Shown here: positions 26,549 to 35,869 of the stretch, one piece after another
Layout: each line of letters opens with the position of its first letter
How positions within the stretch are numbered: the stretch's first letter is position 1
NCBI RefSeq assembly: GCF_900109915.1
Contig: NZ_FOBU01000005.1
Coordinates: 62,001-126,000 of the forward strand
Origin: Luteibacter sp. UNCMF331Sha3.1
GTDB taxonomy: Bacteria; Pseudomonadota; Gammaproteobacteria; Xanthomonadales; Rhodanobacteraceae
Reading direction: 5' to 3'
DNA length: 64,000 nt
Made by a program: the position numbers and the translations under genes
Notes under the pieces: model-generated
What the model was told of the DNA's origin: nothing
Seen by the model: the letters and a program-made list of their open reading frames with translations, nothing else
Databases searched by the model: none

Positions 26549-27736
26549 TTACACCACGCGGGCGATGGCGTCGGCCACGCGCTCGATGTTGCCGCCGTTG
26601 AGCGCGGCCACGCAGATGCGGCCGGTGCCGACCGCATAGATGCCGAACTCGGCGCGAAGCCGCTCGACCTGCGCGGCCGAAAGGCCCGAGTACGAGAACA
26701 TGCCGCGCTGGCGCTCGATGAAGGCGAAATCGCCCGCGGTCGACAGGCGCCGCGTGAGTTCGCGACGCATCGTGCGGATGCGGTCGCGCATCTCGCCGAG
26801 CTCGGTTTCCCACATCGCGCGCAGGTCGGTGTGGTTGAGCACGGCCGACACCACCGCGGCGCCATGGGTCGGCGGATTGGAATAATTGGTGCGGATCACG
26901 CGCTTCACTTGCGACTGCACGCGCAGCGCTTCGTCGTGCGAGGCGGTGACGATCGAGAGGGCGCCGACGCGCTCGCCATACAGCGAGAACGACTTCGAGA
27001 ACGAACTGGCGACGAAGAAAGGCAGGTCGGTATCGGCGAACAGCCGCACCGCCACCGCGTCGGCTTCGATGCCGTCGCCGAACCCCTGGTAGGCGATGTC
27101 GAGGAACGGCACGAGGCCCTTGTCGCGTACCGTGGCGATGACGCGCTTCCAGTCGTCCGTACCGAGGTCGACGCCCGTCGGGTTGTGGCAGCAGGCATGC
27201 AGTACCACGATCGCACCCTTCGGCAGCTTCGCCAGGCCGTCGAGCATCGCATCGACGTCGACGCCATGCGTGGCGGCGTCGTAGTACGGGTATTCGACGA
27301 CGTCGAATCCCGCGCTCTCGAACAGTGCGCGATGGTTTTCCCAGCTCGGATTGCTGATGGCGACCGGCACCGACGGATCGAGGCGCTTCAGGAAATCCGC
27401 ACCGACCTTGAGCGCGCCCGTGCCACCGAGGGCCTGCGCGGTGACCACGCGGCGATCGGCGAGCAACGCGGAATCGGCGCCGAACAGCAGCTTCTGCACG
27501 GCGCTGTCGTAGAGCGCGATGCCGTCGATGGGCAGGTAGCCGCGCGGCAGCTGCGCCTCGATGCGCGCTTTCTCGGCCTCGCGCACGGCGCGCAGGAGCG
27601 GTACATGGCCGTTTTCGTCGTAGTACACGCCGACGCCGAGGTTGACCTTGTCGCTGCGCGGATCGGCGCCGAAGGCTTCGTTGAGGCCGAGGATCGGATC
27701 GCGCGGCGCGAGTTCGACGGAAGAGAACAGGGTCAT
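26549..27736 (-). CDS. Aspartate/tyrosine/aromatic aminotransferase (class I, PLP)
   Basis: This 395-residue fold-type I aminotransferase is close to AspC/TyrB. The PLP lysine is in SSFSKSFSLYGERVG. Other family blocks are GVGVYYDENG, the HACCHNPTGVDL loop and the carboxylate-binding arginine near the end. It transfers amino groups between aspartate or aromatic amino acids and 2-oxoglutarate. The start at 27736 (MTLFSSVELAPRDPILGL) matches the family; the upstream frame does not. It lies 34 bases downstream of ttcA on the same strand. AspC versus TyrB cannot be decided. Confidence 0.92.
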   Translation of the reverse strand: MTLFSSVELAPRDPILGLNEAFGADPRSDKVNLGVGVYYDENGHVPLLRAVREAEKARIEAQLPRGYLPIDGIALYDSAVQKLLFGADSALLADRRVVTAQALGGTGALKVGADFLKRLDPSVPVAISNPSWENHRALFESAGFDVVEYPYYDAATHGVDVDAMLDGLAKLPKGAIVVLHACCHNPTGVDLGTDDWKRVIATVRDKGLVPFLDIAYQGFGDGIEADAVAVRLFADTDLPFFVASSFSKSFSLYGERVGALSIVTASHDEALRVQSQVKRVIRTNYSNPPTHGAAVVSAVLNHTDLRAMWETELGEMRDRIRTMRRELTRRLSTAGDFAFIERQRGMFSYSGLSAAQVERLRAEFGIYAVGTGRICVAALNGGNIERVADAIARVV

Positions 27737-27770
27737 GATCGATGGACCTGGAAGAGGTGATGGGAAAGGA

Positions 27771-28643
27771 TCAGTCGGAATCGTCGTTGGCGTCGCCACC
27801 CGCGAGCCACGCGCGTGCGTCGGGTCGCGACGCGTCGTCGCGTGCGCCGAGCGAGGCGAAGTCGAAGAGGTGGCGATCGGTGAGCTGCGACGGTGCGATG
27901 TTGCCCATCGCACGGAAGATGGTTTCGCTGCGCCCGGGGTGCGCCTTTTCCCAGTCGGCCAGCATGCGCTTCACGACCTTGCGCTGCATGTTTTCCTGCG
28001 AACCGCATAGGTTGCACGGAATGATCGGGAACGCGCGCGATTCGGCATAGGCGGCGATGTCGTCCTCGCGGCAGTAGGCCAGCGGGCGGATCACCACGTG
28101 GCGGCCGTCGTCGGACAGCAGCTTGGGCGGCATCGCCTTCAGGCTGCCCTGGTAGAACATGTTGAGGAAGAAGGTACCCAGGATGTCGTCGCGGTGATGA
28201 CCCAGCGCGATGCGCGTGATGCCGTTGTCCGCCGCCCACTGGTAGAGCGCGCCGCGACGCATGCGCGAGCAGAGGCTGCACATCGTCTTGCCCTGCGGAA
28301 TCACGCGGGTGACGACGCTGTAGGTGTCCTGCTCGATCACGTGGTACGGCACGCCACGTTCCGCCAGGTACGCCGGCAGGACGTGGGCCGGGAAGTCGGG
28401 CTGCTTCTGGTCGAGGTTGACCGCGATGAGCTCGAACGACACCGGCGCTTTCGCCTGCAGCGAAAGCAGCATGTCGAGCATCGTGTAGGAGTCCTTGCCG
28501 CCGGAAAGGCAGACCATCACCTTGTCGCCGTCTTCGATCATCCCGTAGTCGGCGATGGCCTGACCGACCTGGCGGCGCAGGCGCTTGGCCAGCTTGCCGG
28601 CTTCGAAGGTCTGCTTGCGGGTGGCATCGGGGGAGGCGGACAT
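27771..28643 (-). CDS. ttcA: tRNA 2-thiocytidine biosynthesis protein TtcA
   Basis: This 290-residue PP-loop ATPase forms 2-thiocytidine at position 32 of tRNAs using an iron-sulfur cluster. The PP-loop is [11 protein letters not shown], and the two CXXC pairs (MCSLCSR near 122-126 and CNLC near 213-216) hold the 4Fe-4S cluster. The C-terminal region [19 protein letters not shown]-type residues are conserved. The start at 28643 begins [10 protein letters not shown]; upstream extension is antisense to divergent genes. The gene is followed by the aminotransferase. Confidence 0.95.
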   Translation of the reverse strand: MSASPDATRKQTFEAGKLAKRLRRQVGQAIADYGMIEDGDKVMVCLSGGKDSYTMLDMLLSLQAKAPVSFELIAVNLDQKQPDFPAHVLPAYLAERGVPYHVIEQDTYSVVTRVIPQGKTMCSLCSRMRRGALYQWAADNGITRIALGHHRDDILGTFFLNMFYQGSLKAMPPKLLSDDGRHVVIRPLAYCREDDIAAYAESRAFPIIPCNLCGSQENMQRKVVKRMLADWEKAHPGRSETIFRAMGNIAPSQLTDRHLFDFASLGARDDASRPDARAWLAGGDANDDSD

Positions 28644-28744
28644 GCTGCGGATAGTCTTGAGACGGGCGAGTCGCCTATTGTAGCCGCTGCGGGCACCCCC
28701 GCCGGGAGTTACAATCGGGCCTTTCCCACGACCGGCCGACTGCC

Positions 28745-28951
28745 ATGCAGGTCCAGGACCCGATGCAGCTTTCCCAGCGTCTCGCCGAACTGAAGGTGGA
28801 GCATCGCGACCTCGACGCCGCGATCGACCATCTCGCGGCCGCGATCGGCCGGGACGAGCTCCAGCTGACACGCCTGAAGAAGCGCAAGTTGCTGCTGAAA
28901 GACACGATATCGCGGCTCGAAAGCCGCCTGATCCCCGATCTCGACGCCTGA
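28745..28951 (+). CDS. YdcH-family small protein (DUF465)
   Basis: This 68-residue, highly charged coiled-coil protein has the DUF465/YdcH pattern: an N-terminal helix ([16 protein letters not shown]), a short turn and a second helix with [12 protein letters not shown]. Family members are small cytoplasmic proteins of unknown function, often about 70 residues. A -10-like TACAAT lies at 28710-28715. It is divergent from ttcA and is followed by the acetyltransferase gene 7 bases later. Confidence 0.88.
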   Translation: MQVQDPMQLSQRLAELKVEHRDLDAAIDHLAAAIGRDELQLTRLKKRKLLLKDTISRLESRLIPDLDA

Positions 28952-28958
28952 GGCGGCC

Positions 28959-29555
28959 ATGGCACCGGATCGGCTGGAAAGCGCCTGGGTCACGCTCGAG
29001 CCCCTCGCCCTCGGCCACATCGCCCCGCTGGAGCGCGCCGCGGCGGATGGCCAGCTGTGGGACCTCTGGTTCACCTCGGTGCCGGGGCCGGGCAGGATGG
29101 CCGATTACGTGGAGGCCGCGCTGCGCGGGCAGGAAGAAGGCCGCATGGCGCCCTGGGTCGTCCGCGAGAACGGCAGCGGCGAAATCGTGGGGTCGACGCG
29201 CTATTACGACATCGTCGCCGACCCGTCGCGTGTCGCGATCGGTTACACCTGGTATGCCCGGCGCTGGCAGCGGAGCCACGTCAACACGGCCTGCAAGCAC
29301 CTGCTGCTATCCAACGCGTTCCAGAACGTGGGCGCCGTGGCCGTCGAGTTCCATACCGACGCCTACAACCTCGACTCCCAGCGCGCCATCGAGAAGCTCG
29401 GCGCGAAACGCGAGGGCGTGCTCCGCGCGCATAAACGGCGCAACGACGGCTCGCTGCGCGACACGGTCTGCTACAGCATCCTCGCCACCGAGTGGCCGGA
29501 CGTCGACCGCTGGCTGCAGCTGAGGCTGCGGCGCCTCGCGCCGCACGAGGCCTGA
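28959..29555 (+). CDS. GNAT-family N-acetyltransferase (RimJ/RimL-like)
   Basis: This 198-residue acetyltransferase of the RimJ/RimL branch has the typical late motif [19 protein letters not shown] (residues 128-146) and [10 protein letters not shown]. Members acetylate protein N-termini, polyamines or small molecules with acetyl-CoA. The acceptor is unknown. It is 7 bases after the YdcH gene and likely cotranscribed. It converges with the HlyD-type gene, 20 bases away. Confidence 0.87.
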   Translation: MAPDRLESAWVTLEPLALGHIAPLERAAADGQLWDLWFTSVPGPGRMADYVEAALRGQEEGRMAPWVVRENGSGEIVGSTRYYDIVADPSRVAIGYTWYARRWQRSHVNTACKHLLLSNAFQNVGAVAVEFHTDAYNLDSQRAIEKLGAKREGVLRAHKRRNDGSLRDTVCYSILATEWPDVDRWLQLRLRRLAPHEA

Positions 29556-29575
29556 CCGCCCGTCACCGGAAGCGC

Positions 29576-30595
29576 TCAGCGCGCCGCCACCGCCTGCGCA
29601 TGCGACGGCCGCACTACCAGCGTCGCCGTCATGCCGGCAGCCAGCACGGTGCCGGCCGGCAGATGCGCGGTGTCGATCTTCACCCGCACAGGTACGCGCT
29701 GCGCGAGACGCACCCAGTTGAACGTGGGATTGACGTCGGCGAGCAGGTCGTTGCCCGTGGGGTTGTCGGCATCCGTGATACCGCGCGCGATGCTCTCCAC
29801 GCGCCCCTCCAGTCGCACGCCGCCGCTCATCAGGCGGATATCGACCGGATCGCCCACGCGCAGCCCGGGGAGCTTGGTTTCCTCGAAGTAGCCGTAGATC
29901 CAGTACGAACCGCTATCGATCAGCGCGAGACGCGCGGTGCCCGCGCTGGCGTAATCGCCGACGCGCACGTCGAGATTGGTCACGTAACCGTCGACCGGTG
30001 CGCGCACCTCCGTGCGGTCGAGGTTGAGCTGTGCGGACGCCAGTTCGACCTGCGCCTGCGCGACGGCGGCGAGCGACTGCTGCTGCGACGCGCTGGCCTG
30101 CTTCGTGCTCGCCTGCGCCTGCTGCCAGCCGGCGCGTGCCGCGTTGGCGGCGGCCACCGCGTTGGCCTTGTCCTCCGCGGAGATCACGTTGTTGACGAGC
30201 TTCTGCCGGCGTTCGGACTGCGCCTCGTACATCTCGTAGTTGGACCGGCTCTGCTGCGCGCCCGCGTAGGCGGCATTGATCGTCGCACCGGCGGCGCGCG
30301 CGGCCGCCTCGGCGGCGTTGAGGTTCGCCTTCGCCTGCGCCACGGCGTTCTCGTAACGGGCGCGATCCACCACGAAGAGCAGATCGCCCTTCTTTACCGT
30401 CTGGTTATCGATCACGCGGACGTCGGTGACGAGACCGGAAACGTCGGGAGCGATGCGCACGATTTCGGCGCGCACGCGACCGTCGCGCGTCCACGGGGAA
30501 TACATGTAGTGCTTCCACAACGACATCCCGACGATGGCCGCGACGATGACGACGAGGGCGGTGATGGTGAAGCGGACGAGGCTGGCGAGTTTCAT
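29576..30595 (-). CDS. HlyD/EmrA-type membrane fusion protein (AaeA-like)
   Basis: This 339-residue periplasmic adaptor has an N-terminal membrane anchor (residues 7-25), a biotinyl-lipoyl-like part (RIAPDVSGLVTDVRV), a long alpha-hairpin rich in alanine and glutamine (90-195), and the second lipoyl half (RTEVRAPVDGYVTNLDV). It is the third structural gene of a MarR-FUSC-DUF1656-HlyD operon. With FUSC it would export aromatic carboxylates or fusaric-acid-like compounds across the envelope. The start at 30595 leaves 11 bases after the DUF1656 stop. Confidence 0.9.
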   Translation of the reverse strand: MKLASLVRFTITALVVIVAAIVGMSLWKHYMYSPWTRDGRVRAEIVRIAPDVSGLVTDVRVIDNQTVKKGDLLFVVDRARYENAVAQAKANLNAAEAAARAAGATINAAYAGAQQSRSNYEMYEAQSERRQKLVNNVISAEDKANAVAAANAARAGWQQAQASTKQASASQQQSLAAVAQAQVELASAQLNLDRTEVRAPVDGYVTNLDVRVGDYASAGTARLALIDSGSYWIYGYFEETKLPGLRVGDPVDIRLMSGGVRLEGRVESIARGITDADNPTGNDLLADVNPTFNWVRLAQRVPVRVKIDTAHLPAGTVLAAGMTATLVVRPSHAQAVAAR

Positions 30596-30606
30596 GACGG
30601 CATCAC

Positions 30607-30804
30607 TCAGTTCAGGAACAGCGCGAACGCGCCGAAGACACAGACGAAGACGGCGACGCGGAACAGCGGCGGATGCCAAACGAACCGGTACAGGCCGAAG
30701 CGGCCGGCGAGCGAGTCGACGACCCAGATCGCCAGCAGCGCAAGGATGAAGACGACGAGCAGCCCCGGCACGAGGGCGTCGCCCAGAGCGATCTCACGAG
30801 GCAT
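30607..30804 (-). CDS. DUF1656 small membrane protein (AaeX-like)
   Basis: This 65-residue protein has two predicted membrane helices (about 12-30 and 46-63) and the DUF1656 pattern (MPREIALGD..YRFVWHPPLFRVAVFV). It overlaps the FUSC gene by 11 bases, so it is translationally coupled. AaeX-type proteins accompany the AaeA/AaeB efflux pair; their precise role is unknown. Confidence 0.9.
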   Translation of the reverse strand: MPREIALGDALVPGLLVVFILALLAIWVVDSLAGRFGLYRFVWHPPLFRVAVFVCVFGAFALFLN

Positions 30805-32920
30805 GGACGATCTCCTTGCTCAGGGGTGCGTCCGGCATGTACGCGGCGAGGATGGATTCGCCGTCGAGAAGCGCCATGCGGACGAGGTGGAGGTGCTCGA
30901 CCAGGTGCCCGCTGTCGCCGTGCTCGCCGACACCCGCGATCGCGGTGGCGACGGCATCGCGCGCCAGGAGATACCCGGCCGCGTCGGGCCTTTCATAGAA
31001 CCGCGCGAGGTCGCGCAGCGCGCCTTCGAGATACGGCCGCAGCGTCGACGGCACGCCGCTGCGCGCCATGTCGTGGCGCAGCTCGATCAGCGCGCGGCCG
31101 GTTTCGTGCACGGCCAGCGCCCAGGCGAACAGCGCGCGCGAGTCCGCGCTACCGGGCGTGGTCTGCGCGGCGACCTGACTGATGAGGTCATGGTTCACGC
31201 TCTCGAAGCGATGACGCAGTCCGGGCAGCGGCGCCTCCGCCGCGAGCGCCACCTGCGCGCGCAGGCGTGCCAGCTGGCGACGACGCAGCCACGGGCTGCC
31301 GATCGCAGGCGGAATGACGAGGAACGATACCGCGGCGGCGAGCAGACCGACGATCTGCGCGATCGCGTCGTTGATGAAGTGCGCCGGGTCGTACACCTGC
31401 ACGTTCTTGAACGCGAGGATGTAGACCAGCCCGAGCGCCCAGCCGAGCCCCAGCCCCGCCCAGCGCGGGCTGGCCATGAGCGCCACGCCCGTGACGAGGA
31501 ACGGAACCGTGCCGGCCACGAGCAGCCCGTAGCCTTCGAGTTGCGTAAGCACGAAGAAGTTGCAGAAAAAGCCGAGCACCATGCCGATGAAGTAACCCCA
31601 CGTCAGATCCCACGTGGCACGCGCCGGATTCGGGATGGTGGCGAAGAGGCCCGCGAAGATCGTCGCGTTGAGCATGGCCCCCGACCCCTGCGGCCACGCG
31701 CTCTCGATCCAGTACGCGCCCAGCGCGAGCATGGTGAGAGTCGTTCGCAGCGTCGCGATGCCCGCGCCGAGGAAGTCGTTGCCACGATCGAAACGCACGC
31801 GTTCGACGGACCCTGCGATCACGCGCGGCGTCTGCAGCGAAGCGGCGGTCTCGATGTAGTCGTGCAGTTCGTCGACGAACCGACGCAACAGCGCCGCGCC
31901 CGTGTCGAAGTCGCGCAGATCCTGCACGTCGTCGAGCGCGGAGCGCAACATCGCGCGCGAGGCGTCCATCGCGTCCCTCGCCCGGGCCAGGCGCGGCAGC
32001 ATCACGCGTGCCGCGGCCCCCGCGTCGATCGGCGTGTCGAGCGCCTCGCCCACCGGACGATAGAAGCGGACGAGCGTGTCGGCGGCGCGATCGCGACGCG
32101 CGCGCTTCAGGCGGTTGATGAGGTGATGCAGCGACTGGAACGTCGTCGACGCCGCCATGAAGCGCTGATTGAACAGGCGCAGGTGATTGCTGCGCGCCCT
32201 GGCGTCGGCATCGGCGAAGATGACGGAACTGCGCAGGTCTTCCAGCGTGACGGCGTCCCGAACGAACCGCAGGTGCGCGTTTTCCATCGCGTCGCGCGGC
32301 ACGGCGCCCGCGAAGCTCGCACGGATGAAATCGGTGAAGTGCGCGAACTGGTCGCGTGCCGTCCGGCGCAGGACGTCGCGCATGCGCGTCGGAAATACCA
32401 CGTCGCTGACCACGCCACTGACGAGCACGCCAAGCAGCACCTCGCTAAGGCGTGCGACGGCGGAGTCGAAGACACCCGGGGGGTTGTCGATCACCGGCAA
32501 CGCCACGATCGCGGCCGTGTAGCCCGCGAGCACGAACGCGTACGCCTTGAAGTTGCGGTACAGCGTGGCGCCACCGGCACACAAGCCGATCCACAGCGAT
32601 AGCGCGACGAGGAACAGGTCGCGCTGCTGGGGGAACGTGGCGACGATGGCGATCGCACCCGCCGCACCCGCGAACGTGCCGATGCCGCGATAGAAGCTCT
32701 TGGCGAGCACGAGCCCCGACTGCCGGTTGGCGACGATCAGCGTCGTGATCATCGCCGTGGACGGCGACGGCAGGTCGACGCGCATCGCGATCCAGCCCGC
32801 GACGAAGAGCGCGATCAGCGTCTTCGCCACGAAGAGCCAGATGGACGCCTCTTCGCGCATCGTATCGGCGAGCGCCTGACGCGTGATCGGCACCCTGGTG
32901 AAAAGGCCTGCGGTGGACAT
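30794..32920 (-). CDS. FUSC-family efflux transporter (AaeB-like)
   Basis: This 708-residue inner-membrane protein has two hydrophobic blocks (about residues 25-190 and 400-560), each followed by a soluble helical domain. This is the layout of the FUSC/AaeB/YccS family. Family members export p-hydroxybenzoate-type aromatic acids or fusaric acid with an HlyD partner. It is the first structural gene of the operon, preceded by marR with a gap of 11 bases. The substrate is not known from the sequence. Confidence 0.9.
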   Translation of the reverse strand: MSTAGLFTRVPITRQALADTMREEASIWLFVAKTLIALFVAGWIAMRVDLPSPSTAMITTLIVANRQSGLVLAKSFYRGIGTFAGAAGAIAIVATFPQQRDLFLVALSLWIGLCAGGATLYRNFKAYAFVLAGYTAAIVALPVIDNPPGVFDSAVARLSEVLLGVLVSGVVSDVVFPTRMRDVLRRTARDQFAHFTDFIRASFAGAVPRDAMENAHLRFVRDAVTLEDLRSSVIFADADARARSNHLRLFNQRFMAASTTFQSLHHLINRLKRARRDRAADTLVRFYRPVGEALDTPIDAGAAARVMLPRLARARDAMDASRAMLRSALDDVQDLRDFDTGAALLRRFVDELHDYIETAASLQTPRVIAGSVERVRFDRGNDFLGAGIATLRTTLTMLALGAYWIESAWPQGSGAMLNATIFAGLFATIPNPARATWDLTWGYFIGMVLGFFCNFFVLTQLEGYGLLVAGTVPFLVTGVALMASPRWAGLGLGWALGLVYILAFKNVQVYDPAHFINDAIAQIVGLLAAAVSFLVIPPAIGSPWLRRRQLARLRAQVALAAEAPLPGLRHRFESVNHDLISQVAAQTTPGSADSRALFAWALAVHETGRALIELRHDMARSGVPSTLRPYLEGALRDLARFYERPDAAGYLLARDAVATAIAGVGEHGDSGHLVEHLHLVRMALLDGESILAAYMPDAPLSKEIVHAS

Positions 32921-32931
32921 GGCGGCGCCGG

Positions 32932-33423
32932 TTACCCTCCGAATCCGCCGAGCATCTTCTTCAGCAGCCCCTCGAGCTGGCGCTGTTCGTCCAGGTCGAG
33001 GTACCGGGTCTGCCGGTGAAGAAGCGCGACGATGTCGGGCAGGAACGCCTCGATGGCGGCAAGCCCTGCCGGCGTGAGCGTGAGGGTCACCTTGCGGCGA
33101 TCGGCCTCGCTGCCGGCGCGGGCGATGTAGCCCTTCTCGCAGAGCTGGCTGGTCAGACGCGTGACGTTGGCCGACTTCTCGCCAGCGGCGTCGGCGAGCT
33201 CGGAGGGATGGAGGCTGTTGTCGCGCGTGCCGTACAACATCATGAGGATGTTGTACTCAGGGTGATTGAGACCGTATGGGCGCATCACCCCGTTCGCCTC
33301 GTCGGAAATCTCCTTGAAGAGATGCTTCACGAGGCGCATCAGGATCGTCGCCTCGCGCGGCAGCGCCGGATATTTCTCACGGGTTATATCGACCCGGGAT
33401 TCGGTAATGGCGAAATCGCGCAT
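32932..33423 (-). CDS. MarR-family transcriptional regulator
   Basis: This 163-residue winged-helix regulator has a recognition part (LHPSELADAAGEKSANVTRL) and a beta-wing (GSEADRRKVTLTLTPAGL), which are typical MarR features. It is the first gene of the FUSC-DUF1656-HlyD operon and likely represses it until an aromatic ligand binds. A strong promoter with an AT-rich palindrome lies just upstream, consistent with autoregulation. The reading starts at ATG 33423. Confidence 0.92.
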   Translation of the reverse strand: MRDFAITESRVDITREKYPALPREATILMRLVKHLFKEISDEANGVMRPYGLNHPEYNILMMLYGTRDNSLHPSELADAAGEKSANVTRLTSQLCEKGYIARAGSEADRRKVTLTLTPAGLAAIEAFLPDIVALLHRQTRYLDLDEQRQLEGLLKKMLGGFGG

Positions 33424-33454
33424 GACGAGGAGACCTGTCGTTGGTTACCTCATA

Positions 33455-33482
33455 AGTATATAGTTCATTTGTGTATATTCAA
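33455..33482 (-). promoter_or_regulatory. Promoter and likely MarR operator of the efflux operon
   Basis: On the minus strand a -35 box TTGAAT (33477-33482) and a -10 box TATACT (33455-33460) are 16 bases apart. The spacer and flanks form an AT-rich imperfect palindrome with ATATA/TATAT arms. This is the most AT-rich spot nearby and fits a MarR-dimer site overlapping the promoter. Confidence 0.6.
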
Positions 33483-33514
33483 TAGATGTAGGTCGCTCGT
33501 CGGCCAGCGTGACG

Positions 33515-34282
33515 TCACGGGGTCGGGCAAGCCGACCGGGGCGACCGAGGCTCCCGCGCGGCCATCGCGAAGGCCTGCCGCGCCAGCGGCGTCCAGGAAC
33601 GCCAGGCGTGCACCCCGTCGCCGGCGACGACGTGGCTGGGCGGCACCGCCGGAAGCAGCAGCGGCATATTGGGTGCGAACTTGTCGTCGGCGCCCCAGGC
33701 CAGCCAGACGCGCGGATCGCCGCCCCCGGACGCCCACACCTTGGCACGGCGCCACAGTTGCCCCTGCCAGTTGCCGGCATCGGGCGTGGCAGCGGGCGGT
33801 GCCTGCCATCGCGCGAGACCCCCGGCGTCGCGAATCTGCCGAAGCGTCGCGTCTTCACCGAGGTACGGCGCGAGCAACACGATCCCGTCCACCTCGCAGG
33901 GATAGGCGGCGTCGTAGAGCAGCGCACCCATGCCGCCCAGCGACGCACCGACCAGCCATACCTCGGCGTGTCGACCGCTCTCCTCCGCCACCAGGGCGTG
34001 CAGATCGGGCATCGCTCGCCCGTCCTTGTAGTAACCGATGGTCAGTTCGACGAGAACGACGTCCGCGTCGGGCCACGCTGCCCGGATCGCGTCGCCGATG
34101 CCGCCCGCCTGCAGGGAGTCGAGGTTGTCTCCGATGCCCGGCAGCACGAGGACGGCTCGCCGCGGCGCCTGTTCCGCCGCAAGGCGGCGCAGCGCCGGGG
34201 CTTTCGAGGTGTCGCGTATCGGATAGCAGGCGCTGGCGGCCACGCACGCCAGCATGAGGAGGATCCAGCGACGAACGTGCAT
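33515..34282 (-). CDS. Lipoprotein alpha/beta hydrolase
   Basis: This 255-residue protein has a lipoprotein signal (lipobox AASAC, Cys18). The alpha/beta-hydrolase elbow is GASLGGMGA, with an oxyanion region VLPGIGDNLDS. The start at 34282 is chosen because GGAG lies 6 bases upstream and the signal peptide begins there; the frame continues 20 codons further 5' without a signal. It is the last gene of the minus-strand cluster that begins at 38037, but a 105-base gap from the VOC gene leaves its membership uncertain. The substrate is unknown. Confidence 0.75.
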   Translation of the reverse strand: MHVRRWILLMLACVAASACYPIRDTSKAPALRRLAAEQAPRRAVLVLPGIGDNLDSLQAGGIGDAIRAAWPDADVVLVELTIGYYKDGRAMPDLHALVAEESGRHAEVWLVGASLGGMGALLYDAAYPCEVDGIVLLAPYLGEDATLRQIRDAGGLARWQAPPAATPDAGNWQGQLWRRAKVWASGGGDPRVWLAWGADDKFAPNMPLLLPAVPPSHVVAGDGVHAWRSWTPLARQAFAMAAREPRSPRSACPTP

Positions 34283-34387
34283 GAGGGACTCCGGCGTCGA
34301 TACGTTGAAATGCATACGCATCGACGTCGCCCATGGATGCACCCAGACCGCCGCCGTGTGCGCGGGGGTCGTGCAGGCTGGTGCGCC

Positions 34388-34918
34388 TCAGCCCTCGTCC
34401 TGCCAGCGCCGCAGTTCGGTCTGATCGTGGTAAGGCATGCGATCCGGCGTGGTGATGAATTCCATCGTCGTGCCCCAGGGCATCTGGCCATAGCAGACCT
34501 TGTTGCCCGGCCCCTTTTCGGTCGCATAGGGGATGGCACGCGGCGCCGTCAGGGCCTTGCCGCCCGCTTTCTCGAAGCGCGCGACGGAGGCGTCGATGTC
34601 GTCGGTGTAGAGCGCGAAGTGCGTGATGCCGAAGTCGCTGGCACGGATGGGCTGTGCCTGCTCCGGTCCGTGCATCTCGAACAGTTCGATGTCGGGACCG
34701 GTGCCGATCTTCACCATCGCCTGCGCGCGCACCACGGTGCCGGGAAAGGCCCCTACGGCGCGCTCGAACTCGGGGCCCTGTCGCGGCGGATCCTGCGGGC
34801 CGAAGGATTGATACAGGAGCTGGCCCCCGAAGGCCTCGATGAGAAACGCTTTCGCTGCCTCGATGTCCGGGACAGTGATGCCGACATGATTGACGCCGCG
34901 GATTTCAGGTGCGGACAT
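34388..34918 (-). CDS. VOC-family (glyoxalase/dioxygenase-like) protein
   Basis: This 176-residue vicinal-oxygen-chelate protein has the two beta-alpha-beta-beta-beta modules. The first metal-ligand region is VNHVGITVPD (His11) and the second ITHFALYTDD; a glutamate in TTMEFIT completes the usual ligands. Relatives include methylmalonyl-CoA epimerases, glyoxalases and extradiol-type enzymes. It lies inside a cluster of oxidoreductases and hydrolases on the minus strand. Confidence 0.82.
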   Translation of the reverse strand: MSAPEIRGVNHVGITVPDIEAAKAFLIEAFGGQLLYQSFGPQDPPRQGPEFERAVGAFPGTVVRAQAMVKIGTGPDIELFEMHGPEQAQPIRASDFGITHFALYTDDIDASVARFEKAGGKALTAPRAIPYATEKGPGNKVCYGQMPWGTTMEFITTPDRMPYHDQTELRRWQDEG

Positions 34919-34972
34919 GGTGGTCTCCTTTTTCGGTTCTGATGTTCGGGATGAATGCGCGTGGCGCGAGCG

Positions 34973-35821
34973 TCATGCGGCTCGAAGAAAGCCGATCAGT
35001 GCCTCGGCGACCTCGTGCGGTCGCTCGTCCGCGACGTAGTGACCGCACCGGTCGATGGAGCCGCCGGAAACGTCGCTCGCGAACTCACGCAGCATCGGCA
35101 CCATGCGCGGGCCGAAGCGCCGGTCTCCGCCCATGGCGAGGACCGGTATGGCGAGGGGTTTTTTCTTGTACGCCAGCGCCGCCGCGTGATCGTCGGCGAG
35201 CGTTCGGTACCACTCCATGCCACCGCGCGTGCGCCCGGGTAGCGACATGGCTCTGGCGAAGATCTCGACGTCCGCCGGATCGAAGGTGCTGTGATCGTAG
35301 AAGCGCTCCGCCATGAAGGCGGACACATAATCGTATTCGCGACCATGGATCATCCGTTCCGGCAGATCGCGATTCATGTGGAACGCGAAATGCCATAGCT
35401 TCGCGATGGTCGCCTCCCACTCGCTCCAGCCCGGAAGCGGCACGTCGAGTACCGCGAGATGACTGACCGCGTTCCGGAACAGTGCCGCTTGCGGCAGCGC
35501 GACCATGCCGCCGATATCGTGGCCACACACCGCGTAGCGATCATGGCCGAGCGAGCGCATGACCTCGTGTGCGTCGCGCGCCATGGTGGCCTTGTCGTAA
35601 CCGTCGCGTGGACAGTCCGAAAAACCGGCACCTCGCAGATCGATGGCGACCACGCTGAAATGCGGTGCGAGGCGTGGCATGACGCGATGCCATTCCCACC
35701 AGGTTTCGGGCCAGCCATGGAGCAGGAGGAGGGGCGGACCTTTTCCGCCCGTCACGGCATGGATCCTGATGCCGTTCACTGGAATCAGTTGTTGGCTGAA
35801 GCCATCTAATGTTGAAGACAT
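34973..35821 (-). CDS. Alpha/beta hydrolase with aspartate nucleophile (epoxide hydrolase-like)
   Basis: This 282-residue enzyme has the HGWPETWWEW oxyanion motif (35-44) and the nucleophile elbow CGHDIGG with Asp102, followed by a catalytic histidine in CGHYVADERP. An Asp nucleophile plus HGWP is typical of epoxide hydrolases and haloacetate/fluoroacetate dehalogenases. The start at 35821 (MSSTLDGF) is preferred over the ATG at 35842. It lies between the SDR and VOC genes in one operon. Substrate unknown. Confidence 0.82.
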   Translation of the reverse strand: MSSTLDGFSQQLIPVNGIRIHAVTGGKGPPLLLLHGWPETWWEWHRVMPRLAPHFSVVAIDLRGAGFSDCPRDGYDKATMARDAHEVMRSLGHDRYAVCGHDIGGMVALPQAALFRNAVSHLAVLDVPLPGWSEWEATIAKLWHFAFHMNRDLPERMIHGREYDYVSAFMAERFYDHSTFDPADVEIFARAMSLPGRTRGGMEWYRTLADDHAAALAYKKKPLAIPVLAMGGDRRFGPRMVPMLREFASDVSGGSIDRCGHYVADERPHEVAEALIGFLRAA

Positions 35822-35869
35822 GTCGCACTCCATCGAGAGCATGGCGTCGGAAATGATCGGGAACCGCGC

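Noticed and set aside
29492-32602. A 1,036-codon plus-strand open frame
   Set aside because: It runs antisense to the HlyD, DUF1656 and FUSC genes, which are all well supported. It looks like a codon-bias shadow.
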